Positions 6,930 through 15,444 of a DNA stretch of 32,525 nucleotides are shown one piece after another. Source of the DNA: Phycisphaerales bacterium. Lineage in GTDB: Bacteria > Planctomycetota > Phycisphaerae > Tepidisphaerales > Tepidisphaeraceae. A program made the translations under genes and the position numbers. Positions within the stretch are counted from its first letter, which is position 1. Each line of letters starts with the position of its first letter. The notes under the pieces are model-generated. The model saw only the letters and a program-made list of their open reading frames with translations. It did not search any database and had not been told where the DNA came from. The stretch spans positions 1-32,525 of the forward strand of contig JADLBV010000087.1 in the NCBI GenBank assembly GCA_020847545.1, read 5' to 3'.

Positions 6930-7244
6930 CTACCTTGATCTTCGCAGCAGGTAGCCGAACGCCAGGCCGATGCCCGCCGCGATTAGCAGCGATTTGATCG
7001 GACGTTCTTGGACATAATTTTCAAGATGTTGCTCCATGTCCCGGGCACGCTGGCGGCCTTCATCGTAATAATGGCCGGCCCGGTCGCGAAGATGCTCATA
7101 TTTTTCACGGGCGGCATCGCGGACCTGGCTTCCCATGTCGCGAATCTGTTCGCCGATCTGGGAGGCCGATTCTCGAAGATGGTGGCCGGTATGCCCTTCG
7201 CCTTTGCCTTGCTCGGCCGTGGCGGTTTCATTCATCCGACTCAT
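6930..7244 (-). CDS. DUF883/ElaB/YqjD-family protein
   Basis: A 104-residue protein with a long amphipathic helical region (about 20-78: ESASQIGEQIRDMGSQVRDA and onward, rich in Arg, Asp and Glu) and a C-terminal membrane anchor ERPIKSLLIAAGIGLAFGYL followed by basic LRRSR. This is the standard layout of the ElaB/YgaM/YqjD family, which in E. coli are inner-membrane, ribosome-associated proteins of stationary phase. The ATG at 7244 has a clear ribosome site, GAAAGGAG, 6-7 bases upstream. First gene of the three-gene set; its promoter must lie in the 245-bp divergent region 7245-7489, where AT-rich stretches such as TTCATTATTTTATGAATTAA (near 7390) are visible but no confident -35/-10 pair. 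Confidence 0.8.
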   Translation of the reverse strand: MSRMNETATAEQGKGEGHTGHHLRESASQIGEQIRDMGSQVRDAAREKYEHLRDRAGHYYDEGRQRARDMEQHLENYVQERPIKSLLIAAGIGLAFGYLLRRSR

Positions 7245-7489
7245 AAAATACTCCTTTCAAAAACGCATCGTTTGACGAACGATGACAACAAAACCGACTT
7301 TAATCTGGGTAAAAGTAGGTGTCAGCGCAGAAAATCCATCCATTTTTGTCCTGTTTCGAGCCGATGAATGACTTGTCAGTTGGAGATTTGTTCATTATTT
7401 TATGAATTAAGGCATCGCACATTTCAAAGGATGCGACCGCCAAAGGACCAAAACGGATCGAATGGCCATTTCAACGACAGGAGACAGCC

Positions 7490-8023
7490 GTGGGCATACG
7501 TGAAAAATTGAATCAAAATCAGGGAGTCACCACTGGCGTGACGGTGGGCGTCATTGTGCTGGCCTTGATTTTCATCATCTGGCAACTGGTCGGCGGCAAC
7601 TCGCGCGGGTCAATCCCCACGCAGGCGTTTTTCACTGTGGATAACGGGGCGACGTGGTTTGCCGATGACATCAACAAGCTGCCGCCGTTTGACCATGATG
7701 GCAAGCAGGCGGTTCGGGCGTTGATCTTCAAGTGCAAGGGTGGCAAGGAATTTGTGGGCCACCTGGAGCGATACACCCCCGAAGCCAAGGCGCAGATCGA
7801 GAAGATGCGTCAGGCCGTACCCAGTAAGGATGGCAAAGGCCCGCCGATGCCCCCGCCGGGACCGATGATGGGAGACCTCGCCTTCAGCGGCATGGAGGTC
7901 AAGGCGGCCGGCGCGCCCGATACCGCTTGGGTTAAGATGGCCGATTTCCAAAAGGCACAGGAAATCACCAAGATCAAATGCCCCGACGGCGATTCGAGCC
8001 AGATCGAACCGGTCGTTCCGTAA
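7490..8023 (+). CDS. Conserved single-TM protein of planctomycete type, function unknown
   Basis: A 177-residue protein that starts at GTG 7490 behind a good ribosome site (CAGGAGACAGCC-GTG). An N-terminal membrane helix, about 16-36 (VTVGVIVLALIFIIWQLV), is followed by a polar domain with FFTVDNGATWFADDINKLPP (about 47-66), FDHDGKQAVRALIFKC, GKEFVGHLERYTPEA and a Pro/Met-rich loop (about 121-127). Cys residues occur at about 80 and 162. I remember similar short proteins in Planctomycetota genomes but cannot name a family. The hydrophobic N-terminus without a cleavage site suggests a membrane-anchored domain facing the periplasm. It stands alone: divergent from the DUF883 operon and followed by a strong terminator. 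Confidence 0.78.
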   Translation: MGIREKLNQNQGVTTGVTVGVIVLALIFIIWQLVGGNSRGSIPTQAFFTVDNGATWFADDINKLPPFDHDGKQAVRALIFKCKGGKEFVGHLERYTPEAKAQIEKMRQAVPSKDGKGPPMPPPGPMMGDLAFSGMEVKAAGAPDTAWVKMADFQKAQEITKIKCPDGDSSQIEPVVP

Positions 8024-8053
8024 TCGGGACATGCAATTTCTGTAGGGTAATCC

Positions 8054-8096
8054 AAACCCGGAACCAGGTGGCGCAATCCGCCGGTTCCGGGTTTTT
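8054..8096 (+). terminator. Strong rho-independent terminator
   Basis: A perfect 12-bp stem (8054-8065 pairs with 8083-8094) with a 17-base loop runs into TTTTT at 8092-8096, 31 bp after the stop of the 7490 gene. The A-run at the other side is short, so it should work mainly on the plus strand while protecting against the convergent HlyD-type transcript. Confidence 0.85.
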
Positions 8097-8141
8097 GCTT
8101 GGATATCCCTGTACATGACTACTCATAAATCGGCAGGCAAA

Positions 8142-9749
8142 TTACAGGGAGAGGGAGGAGATTTTCGCGGTTTCGGTGTTGCTTGGGGAGGTTTTGCGGC
8201 GGGCGCGGAGAGTGTCGGTGGGGGAGGTTGTTGGTCCCAGTTTGATGCCGGCGCTTTCGAGTAGTTGGCGGCCCTGGCCCATTTGCAGGAGAAGCACCTG
8301 GTCGCCGGCCGAGAGGCCGCTGACGATTTGGACGTGGGTTTGATTGCTGGTTCCCACATCCACTTTTCGCGGCCGGGGGTGTCCATCGTGGCGCACGAAG
8401 ACGTAGTTGTCCTTGCCCACTGAATAGATGCACGCCAGTGGGACGGCCAAGACATCGCTGAGGCTGTCCACCAGGATTTCCACCTGCGCGCCCAGGCCGG
8501 GCTTGAGGTTGGCCGGGGTGTAATCCAGCGCCAGATCGACCGGATATTCCTTCAAGTCCGGGTTCCACCAGCGCTGGCTGTTGTCGGCCAGGACGCTGAT
8601 TTTAGTCAGCTTGGCCGACACCGGGTCGGGGATGCCGACGATCTTCACGATGGCCGGCTGGCCGAGGTGCAGCTTGGAGACCTGCGCCTCGGGCACGCGA
8701 ACAACCGCCTTCATTGAAGCGGTATCGGGCAGGCGCAACAGCAATTGACGTTCGCGAACGGATGTGCCTTCCTGAATCGGCGTCTGCTGGCTGCGGTCGA
8801 AGCTGGAGGAATAGACCACCATCCCATCGGCCGGGGCCTTGATGGTGCAGTTGGCCACCTGTTCCTGCATGTGTTCAACGCGCCGGCGGCGCAATGTCAC
8901 CGATTCGTCGCGCGCCTGTTCATCGGCAATTTTTTGCGACAGATTGCTGGCGTTTTCACGTTTGACCCGCGCCAGTTTCTGTTCGGCCTGCGCCAGGGCG
9001 TTTTTCTTGCTGGTCAGGTCTTTTTCATGGGTGTACTGCGCCAAGACCGTCACGGCGGTGGATTTTTTTTCCAGATCGTTTTGCGCGGTCAGCAAATCCA
9101 GTTCGCTTTTTTTGACATCGGCGGCCGTCACAAACCCCTTGGCGAACAAACTTCGCGTCTGGTTGAGGTCTTCCTGACGGTTTTGCAGCGTCGTCTCGGC
9201 CATTTCCTTGTTGCGCTGGGCCTCGGAGAGCAGTTGCGGATAAATCCCTTCGGTGTATTCCTGCAAATCGAGCTGGGCGAGCGTCAGTTCCACATGCGCC
9301 GCCTCCAGATTGGCGGCGTTGGTCAATTCCTGGATGCCGCGCTGCTCCTTGGAGGCCGTCAAATCCGCCTCGGCGCGCTGCAAATCCAGTGTTGAATCCT
9401 CCAATTTCTGCTTGATCTGCGAGGAATCGAGAATCAGGATCACATCCCCCTTTTTCACCGTGCTCCCTTCCTTGACCACGAAGGTGATGGCCGTCTGCCC
9501 CTCCACCTGGCAGGAGACGTCGATGTTGTTGATCGACTGCAACTCCCCATCCTTGGTGACGCGCACATCCAGCGTCATCGGCTCAACAGAATAATATGTG
9601 CCGGTGTCGATGGTGCCCGATGACCGCAGATAACTTCGCGCCACCCACGCCAGCCCCACGAGCAGCAACAACGCAACGGGCAACCCCACCCACAGCCGGA
9701 TGGACCAGCTTCGACCCTTGGCAACATTTGGAATCGGCACAACACTCAT
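8142..9749 (-). CDS. HlyD/MacA-type periplasmic adaptor of an efflux or secretion system
   Basis: A 535-residue membrane-fusion protein. It has an N-terminal membrane helix (about 19-40, LWVGLPVALLLLVGLAWVA), a first lipoyl half about 70-108 (SCQVEGQTAITFVVKEGSTV, GDVILILDSS), a long coiled-coil hairpin (about 110-300), the second lipoyl half VANCTIKAPADGMVVYSSS, then beta-barrel and membrane-proximal domains ending VLAVPLACIYSVGKDNYVFV. Adaptors of this class link an inner-membrane ABC or RND pump to a TolC-like channel. The TolC-like gene ends 12 bp upstream, so the two are almost certainly co-transcribed. No pump gene follows: the next gene is convergent. The ABC exporter at 26188-28338 is the only transporter in the window. 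Confidence 0.88.
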   Translation of the reverse strand: MSVVPIPNVAKGRSWSIRLWVGLPVALLLLVGLAWVARSYLRSSGTIDTGTYYSVEPMTLDVRVTKDGELQSINNIDVSCQVEGQTAITFVVKEGSTVKKGDVILILDSSQIKQKLEDSTLDLQRAEADLTASKEQRGIQELTNAANLEAAHVELTLAQLDLQEYTEGIYPQLLSEAQRNKEMAETTLQNRQEDLNQTRSLFAKGFVTAADVKKSELDLLTAQNDLEKKSTAVTVLAQYTHEKDLTSKKNALAQAEQKLARVKRENASNLSQKIADEQARDESVTLRRRRVEHMQEQVANCTIKAPADGMVVYSSSFDRSQQTPIQEGTSVRERQLLLRLPDTASMKAVVRVPEAQVSKLHLGQPAIVKIVGIPDPVSAKLTKISVLADNSQRWWNPDLKEYPVDLALDYTPANLKPGLGAQVEILVDSLSDVLAVPLACIYSVGKDNYVFVRHDGHPRPRKVDVGTSNQTHVQIVSGLSAGDQVLLLQMGQGRQLLESAGIKLGPTTSPTDTLRARRKTSPSNTETAKISSLSL

Positions 9750-9761
9750 GATGATTTTGAC

Positions 9762-11567
9762 TTACTCGGCGGAAGCCCTCTTGTTCATCAATACTTCCCG
9801 ATCCATCGCCTGACCCAGCGCCCCGGCGCGGGGGTCCACACGCAACGTCCCGGTCTCCTGTAGATACCGCAACACGGAAATCTGCAATTGCGCCCTCGCC
9901 TGATCGTAGGCATCCTGGGCGGTTAAAAGCGAACTTTGAGACTCCACCACATCGCGCGAAGTCACTTGCCCCTCTTTGAGCAACTCGCTTGCGTAATCAA
10001 GACGCCGGCGGGCCAGTTCGATCCCCAGCCGCTGAATTTCCAGCGATACTTGCGCCGAGCGGATCGCCCGCAGCGCATCGCGCGCCGAGATCGCCACCTC
10101 ATCCCGCTTTGATTCATACGCCCGCTGCGCCCGCTGCAACAAAATCAACGACCGTCGATAGGTGTTGCGTTCGGCCACGCGGTCCACCGGCAAATCCAAC
10201 GTCACCCCCGCGCCGTAATTCAACGTGCGATTTTCCAGGTCGGATGCCGGGCCAAACCCCACCGGATTGCCGACGCTCACATCCGCATCGAGGTCCAGAT
10301 CGGGCAAGAGGCCGTTTTTGGCAACCGACACCTGCCGGCGGGCATCATCCACCTGGTCGCGCGCGGTCTGGATGTCCAGCCGATAAAGCATCGCCAGCTT
10401 GATCACATCCTCCACCGGCGTGTTGGGCACTTCCAACGACAGCTCCACCGGAATCACTTCCAAATCCTGATCGATCGGCATCCCCAGCGCGATTTTGAAC
10501 CGGTCGATGGCACTCTGATACGACTCCTGCGCATCCACCAGCGAACTCTCGGCCGTCAACAATGCCTGCAATGACCGCTGTACTTCCAGAAAACTGATCT
10601 TCCCCGCCTCATAAAGCGCCTGCGTCCGTTCGGTGAGCGATGCGAGGTTTCGATAATTCAACCGACGATTGGACAAACCCTGCTGCTGGGTCAAAAGCCG
10701 GAAATATTGGGCGGCGATGTCCACGACAAATTGTCGGCGATAATCCTCAAACGCCCGCACCTGATAGACCATCTGCCGTTCACTGGAAATCAACGGTTCG
10801 AGGTTCACCATCCCCGCCCCGCGCAACAGCGGCACTGACCCGCTGAGCGCCACCTGTGCCGATTCCCCTTCGGTGATGGCCCCTGTGAGCGTATCCACAA
10901 AACTGACAAGGGTTTGCGCCACCACCTCGCCGCCGTAGGGGAGTTGCTGGCGAACACCGGCCGAGGCGGTGGCCGTCAACGCCGAACGGTATGCCACATC
11001 GCGCTGGCCACCCTTGTAATGCAATCCGGTGGTGACGAATGGGCGCGGCTCAAACAGATGTCGCTGCAAGGTCACATCCAGCGCGGCCAGATACAACCCT
11101 TCCATCTGCGTCTGATATTCGCGGCTGTGCTGAACGGCGTATCCAATGGATCGGAATAAATCCAGCTTCGCCCCCGGCGCATTGGGGGCGGGAGGCCCCA
11201 ATTCCAGCCGATCCGATCCCATCCGCCGATGCAATTCCTCCCCAAACAACGGCGGCAAATTGGAAACCGACTGTGTGCTGGGGACCGGCGGCCCAAGCGG
11301 CGCATCGGAGACTTCCACATGGGCCGGCTCAATGGGCGCGGTTGTTGGCGGAGGAAGCGGTGTGGTGGGAATTTCGGCAAAAGCCTTGGATGGCGGAACA
11401 GGTTCGACGGTGGTCGGCGCAGTGGATTGCGGCTGATATCCGAGTGTCGTTTCCTTGCGGTCCGCCAAAATGCGCTGCACCTGCTGGTCGGCCGAACGCC
11501 GATAGGCCTCCGGCGAACAACCGGCCAAGATCAGGCCGCTCAGGATGAACGAAATCGCCCTTTTCAC
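9762..11567 (-). CDS. TolC-like outer-membrane efflux lipoprotein
   Basis: About 601 residues. I take GTG 11565-11567 as start because it gives MKRAISFILSGLILAGC, a lipoprotein signal with lipobox LAGC and acylated Cys17; the frame continues upstream to 11819, but that piece overlaps the next gene's 3' end and is not protein-like. No good ribosome site is visible. Residues about 20-130 are Pro/Thr-rich. The rest shows the repeated helical hairpins of outer-membrane efflux proteins (QQQGLSNRRLNYRNLASLTE and the second repeat IQRLGIELARRRLDYASELL, followed by EGQVTSRDVVESQSSLLTAQ) and amphipathic strands such as RPFVTTGLHYKGGQRDVAYR. Forms a trimeric channel with the adaptor downstream. Confidence 0.85.
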   Translation of the reverse strand: MKRAISFILSGLILAGCSPEAYRRSADQQVQRILADRKETTLGYQPQSTAPTTVEPVPPSKAFAEIPTTPLPPPTTAPIEPAHVEVSDAPLGPPVPSTQSVSNLPPLFGEELHRRMGSDRLELGPPAPNAPGAKLDLFRSIGYAVQHSREYQTQMEGLYLAALDVTLQRHLFEPRPFVTTGLHYKGGQRDVAYRSALTATASAGVRQQLPYGGEVVAQTLVSFVDTLTGAITEGESAQVALSGSVPLLRGAGMVNLEPLISSERQMVYQVRAFEDYRRQFVVDIAAQYFRLLTQQQGLSNRRLNYRNLASLTERTQALYEAGKISFLEVQRSLQALLTAESSLVDAQESYQSAIDRFKIALGMPIDQDLEVIPVELSLEVPNTPVEDVIKLAMLYRLDIQTARDQVDDARRQVSVAKNGLLPDLDLDADVSVGNPVGFGPASDLENRTLNYGAGVTLDLPVDRVAERNTYRRSLILLQRAQRAYESKRDEVAISARDALRAIRSAQVSLEIQRLGIELARRRLDYASELLKEGQVTSRDVVESQSSLLTAQDAYDQARAQLQISVLRYLQETGTLRVDPRAGALGQAMDREVLMNKRASAE

Positions 11568-11643
11568 TGGAATAAACCAGTCTATCAGCCAAAGATGAAA
11601 ATCCCACCCCTTCCTGAAGATAACAAACGAAAAAAATGAAAAT

Positions 11644-12954
11644 TTATTCCCGTTCGGCGAACAATTTTGCCCAAACACCCCTCCTGTGTGCTGGCGCGGG
11701 ATGATTGGGTTGCAGTGTTGCCAGATGATCGTAAGCCCGTCGGCCGAGTTCGATCTGCCGGCCTGCCGATTCCAGCAGGGGCTGGCGAAGGTTCGGCGCG
11801 GCATTCCATTGTGATTCAATCGCCCGATGCAAACGCCCGGCCAGATCGGGTTGGTCGGCCGGTACGATCAGACATCCACCGGGAAATTGCCCCGCGATGC
11901 CGCGCATTTTGGCCGTGTAATATTCAGAAGCGACGATCCCCACCACCGGCACACCCTGCGAGAGCGCAAAAATGGCCGCGTGATAACTGCCGGTCATCAC
12001 AACCCGGCATTGGCCGACCCGTTCCATCACCTCCTGCGGCGTGTCCGGAGTCGGCCAATTGTCCGCGTCCATGAGTTGAGCAATGGATGACACATCCGAA
12101 TCCTCGGCCTGTAAAGCAATCGGGAGCGGTATCAACGGGGCATGAAGTTGTGTTGATCGCTCGGCCAGAACCGTCTTAAAAACGTGCAATTGATCGGCCA
12201 GTGCGCCGGCATACCCGGCCACGCGCAGATTCACCCCGATGCCATTGGACATGCGGTCATTTCTGACGCGATGGACCGCTTCGATCGCATCATCCCCCGT
12301 GGTGTCGAAATAGGGTGATTTCACGCCCATTTCATCCAGCAAAGGTTGGCTGGAGGCCGATTCGCGCAGGGTCAGAAGATCAAGCCGGTTCATCACGGCC
12401 GCGCCATATTCGCGCAGGGTCGAGTTGCGCAGCGGGCCAACGCCCTGGCCGACCATGGCGGTTAATTTGTTCATCGACTGCGCCATCGCCAGCGTCCCCA
12501 GCACCATGCGGGCCTGATGTTCAAACGGATCGGTGAGATACCCGCCGCCGGTGCCGACGACCAAATCCGCGTCGCGCACGGCCGAGAGGTATGCCCGCAT
12601 CGGCGCATCATCCTCGCCGCGGGTGCCCAGTAACAGACCCAGGATGGTTTGGATAAATGAACTACCCCGTCGGCGGGCGGTTTCGAGACGATGATAGAGT
12701 CGATCATGCACCATCACCGGAAGGGGGCAACCTTCAAGGATGGGTGTCAGCGCCCATTGGCGCACACCTTCGCACGACACTGGCCGAGCCTGTGGAACCA
12801 GCCGGGCAAGTCGTTGGGGATCGGCCGTCAGACAATGGATGATCGCGTTGGGAAATCGTTTGGCCAGCCGGGCGGCGGCAACCTGCAACATGGCGACATC
12901 ACCCATGTTGCGGAGCGAATAGGAGGAATTGTCCAGAAGAATTCGACGAATCAT
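11644..12954 (-). CDS. Polysaccharide pyruvyl transferase family protein
   Basis: A 436-residue protein of the PS_pyruv_trans family, which moves pyruvate from phosphoenolpyruvate to sugars of cell-wall or exopolysaccharides (WcaK, CsaB type). Seen: N-terminal ILLDNSSYSLRNMGDVAML, GTGGGYLTD, GQGVGPLRN and the conserved SYHAAIFALSQGVPVVGI with its catalytic-region His. The ATG at 12952-12954 overlaps the stop of the upstream PP-loop gene as ATGA, which fixes the start and indicates translational coupling; the 60 extra in-frame codons upstream lie inside that gene. About 76 bp separate it from the TolC-like gene downstream. Sugar acceptor unknown. Confidence 0.88.
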   Translation of the reverse strand: MIRRILLDNSSYSLRNMGDVAMLQVAAARLAKRFPNAIIHCLTADPQRLARLVPQARPVSCEGVRQWALTPILEGCPLPVMVHDRLYHRLETARRRGSSFIQTILGLLLGTRGEDDAPMRAYLSAVRDADLVVGTGGGYLTDPFEHQARMVLGTLAMAQSMNKLTAMVGQGVGPLRNSTLREYGAAVMNRLDLLTLRESASSQPLLDEMGVKSPYFDTTGDDAIEAVHRVRNDRMSNGIGVNLRVAGYAGALADQLHVFKTVLAERSTQLHAPLIPLPIALQAEDSDVSSIAQLMDADNWPTPDTPQEVMERVGQCRVVMTGSYHAAIFALSQGVPVVGIVASEYYTAKMRGIAGQFPGGCLIVPADQPDLAGRLHRAIESQWNAAPNLRQPLLESAGRQIELGRRAYDHLATLQPNHPAPAHRRGVWAKLFAERE

Positions 12955-14207
12955 GAATTTTGAGTGGGCGGGGGCGTGGGTTGGTTGGAACTCTGGCGAT
13001 TTTTTTGGCCCAGACCCAGAATTTTTTTGATCCGAGTGCGCAAGCCAACTTGTTCGCGAAATTTGCGATACCACATCGGCCGGGCGAGTTCCTTTAATCG
13101 GTCGTCCAGCGAGGCTTTCAAGGCGACGGTCCACGATCCATCGGTGCCGTGCATTTTGGCGACGCTGAGGATTTCGCGGATGGAAGTCGCCGCGTTGGGG
13201 ACCATATCCCGCCGATGCCAGTCGCGGATGAACTGGTCATCGACATCTTGGGCAAAACATTCGGGCAAACCCGCCCCCACCGCGCGGAACAGCAGAATCG
13301 AACGCAGACATTTATAACAGACGCCGCAGTTGCGGCTGAGGTCAGCGCCCTCGTAGCAGATGCGCAGGCCGCGCCGACCGGCGGGCCATTGGGCGATGGT
13401 TTTGATTTTCAGATACCGGTCAAATGCGGCGGCATCGTGTTCGATGGTGAAACCGAGACCCCCCAATCGCCAGTCCATCAATGGGCTGGAGCCCCAGGGA
13501 TTGGAAATTTTGCTGTATGGGTTGCCGCTGGCGATCTGCCCGCCGCGAAATCCCTTCTGAAACAGCAGCAGCACCGCCGCCAGCGCGCTGCCGTGCATGT
13601 GTTCCCAGTCTTCTTCCGGCGTGATGATCCGCCAGTTGGTCGCCACACGGGCCAGCGGCACACCCAGGTCGTCGGTAAGTGCCTGCGCCCTTGCCGAAGC
13701 GCGGGCAAACGTCTCTTTCTGTGACAGCGGAATGTCAAATCCGTGAACCATGACGGCCGCGCCAATCGGCCGGGCCAGCCGGCCGCACAATTTTTTGCAA
13801 TGCCGGTAGAGCGTGAAAGCGGCATCCGCCCCGCCGGAGAATGCCGAAACATATTTGTCGGGCGCGGGCGATGCTGATTCAGCCTCCAAATCGGCGGTGA
13901 TCGGAACCTGCGTGTACAGTTCGGGGCGGTAATGATGCCATGCATCCTGAAATTCGGTGAGATTTCGCAAAAGCGATGGCGACACCCGGCCATGAACGTG
14001 GATCGGCGTTTTTTTCTTCATCGCCTTGAACAGCACACCCACCAGAAACGAATCCATCGCATCGGTGATGGCGGGTACGAAGGCGTTGGCGACCGCATAT
14101 TGAAGCGTCAACGGCGCATCGCCGGCGCAGTCGATCCGGGCACTATAGAGGGTGGATTCCGGGCCGGCGGCCGGGTCATTGGGGCATATATATAAGGTAC
14201 GATCCAT
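12951..14207 (-). CDS. PP-loop ATPase-like protein with Cys cluster (QueC/ExsB-like), coupled to pyruvyl transferase
   Basis: A 418-residue protein. SAFSGGADAAFTLYRH (from about 121) is a variant PP-loop (SGGxDS/A) that binds ATP and activates a substrate as adenylate. Further conserved-looking blocks are VMVHGFDIPLS (about 153-162), IASGNPYSKISNPWGSSPLM (225-244) and IEHDA (256-260). A cysteine set C284, C294, C297, C300 (NCGVCYKC) resembles the zinc site of QueC-type 7-cyano-7-deazaguanine synthases. The order of blocks does not match QueC well, so I would not call it queC. The position, overlapping the pyruvyl transferase by 4 nt, points to a step in glycan or nucleotide-sugar modification such as amidation or thiolation. 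The C-terminus is basic and Gln/Pro rich. Confidence 0.65.
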   Translation of the reverse strand: MDRTLYICPNDPAAGPESTLYSARIDCAGDAPLTLQYAVANAFVPAITDAMDSFLVGVLFKAMKKKTPIHVHGRVSPSLLRNLTEFQDAWHHYRPELYTQVPITADLEAESASPAPDKYVSAFSGGADAAFTLYRHCKKLCGRLARPIGAAVMVHGFDIPLSQKETFARASARAQALTDDLGVPLARVATNWRIITPEEDWEHMHGSALAAVLLLFQKGFRGGQIASGNPYSKISNPWGSSPLMDWRLGGLGFTIEHDAAAFDRYLKIKTIAQWPAGRRGLRICYEGADLSRNCGVCYKCLRSILLFRAVGAGLPECFAQDVDDQFIRDWHRRDMVPNAATSIREILSVAKMHGTDGSWTVALKASLDDRLKELARPMWYRKFREQVGLRTRIKKILGLGQKNRQSSNQPTPPPTQNS

Positions 14208-14305
14208 CGTGGGTGCTCAATTTTTATCGGACGTTGGCCATTGAAAACACATTTTCCCGGCCTTGATATTGAATATGTATCGTCCGAATCCAAACCGAAC
14301 CGAAA

Positions 14306-15346
14306 TTAAAGCACCCAGGAGGCATTGTTGACCTCCACCGCAACCCCCCGGCGGGCGCTCTCCCGTGCCGCATCCAGCAATTGCATCGTCGGCAGAACAC
14401 TCGCGGCCGACACCGCCGGCAATCCCTCACCACGCACGGCAGCGGCGAATTGCGCCCAGATTTGTGACTCGCTCAACACGGCATCCGCGGTCGGCAGACG
14501 CGAAATCGAGCCTTCCGCCGGCATAAAATCCAGTTCGGCCCATCGCCGGGTGTCATAGTTGGCCGAGGATGGGCTTTGGCCGCTCCCCTTTGTCCCGTCG
14601 ATATGCCACCTTGGCGGCGGAAATCGCGTCGTTGTGTTGATCTCCACCATCCCGGCCGCCCCATTGTCAAAATCGATGCACACCCTTGCCAGATCATCAC
14701 AATCGCTCGACCAGATATTGCCCCGCAACTGTGCGAAGACCCGCACCGGCCGGCTCGGCCACATCAACCGCCACAACTGATCCAGAAAATGGCTCCCCCA
14801 GTCATACAGCCCCCCGCCCCCATAGGCCGATTCATTGCGCCAACCGGGATGAAATTCCCGTGCCGCCGGCCCCACGCAACTGGACCATTGCCCCAACCGG
14901 CTTTCAACATTGAACACCCGCCCGAAAACCCCCGCGCGAACATGATTCAAAACCGTCAGATAATCCACATCCCATCGCCGGTTGTGAAAGACGCTGAGAA
15001 TTTTCCCCCGTTTGTCGGCCTCCTCCACCATCATCCTGGCCTGCGACAAATCAATCGCCATCGGTTTTTCAACCATCACATGCATGTCGGCCCGCAGCGC
15101 GGCCATCACCTGACCAAAGTGCATCGCATTCGGCGTGGAGACCAACACCGCCGACACACGCCGATCCTTCAACATTTCGTCAATGGATTCATAACCCACA
15201 AGCCCCCGCGCGATTGCCATCTCCCGCCGTGCCGGCGTCGAATCCGCCACCGCGACAACCTGTACTCCCCGCGCATGGCGCATCCACACCTCATGCTCCG
15301 CGCCAATCCTCCCGAAACCGATGATCCCAACGCCCAGCTTGTCCAT
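14306..15346 (-). CDS. Gfo/Idh/MocA-family NAD(P)-dependent oxidoreductase
   Basis: A 346-residue sugar or cyclitol dehydrogenase. The Rossmann motif GFGRIG is at residues 10-15, the family EKPMA at 93-97 with catalytic Lys94, and the active-site block GGGGLYDWGSHFLDQ at 176-190 with D182 and H186. Length is typical. Start at ATG 15346, with AGGA about 9 bases upstream. The gene lies 98 bp upstream of the PP-loop gene and 98 bp downstream of the FHA giant, all on the minus strand, so it may head the glycan operon. The inferred role is making a keto-sugar or keto-cyclitol that aminotransferases such as those in this window can use; substrate unknown. WMRHARGVQVVAVADSTP fits an NAD-preferring acidic residue after beta-2. 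Confidence 0.88.
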   Translation of the reverse strand: MDKLGVGIIGFGRIGAEHEVWMRHARGVQVVAVADSTPARREMAIARGLVGYESIDEMLKDRRVSAVLVSTPNAMHFGQVMAALRADMHVMVEKPMAIDLSQARMMVEEADKRGKILSVFHNRRWDVDYLTVLNHVRAGVFGRVFNVESRLGQWSSCVGPAAREFHPGWRNESAYGGGGLYDWGSHFLDQLWRLMWPSRPVRVFAQLRGNIWSSDCDDLARVCIDFDNGAAGMVEINTTTRFPPPRWHIDGTKGSGQSPSSANYDTRRWAELDFMPAEGSISRLPTADAVLSESQIWAQFAAAVRGEGLPAVSAASVLPTMQLLDAARESARRGVAVEVNNASWVL

Positions 15347-15444
15347 GCGTTGATCCTGTAAAGTGATTGAACTACTTGGCGGGATTCATCCCGACATTCA
15401 AATGGACCGTGAAATTGTTGGCGTTACCAGGACATGAAATCGAA

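Noticed and set aside
11568-11819. 84-residue extension of the TolC-like protein
   Set aside because: Overlaps the 3' end of the pyruvyl transferase gene and hides a perfect lipoprotein signal that begins at 11567.
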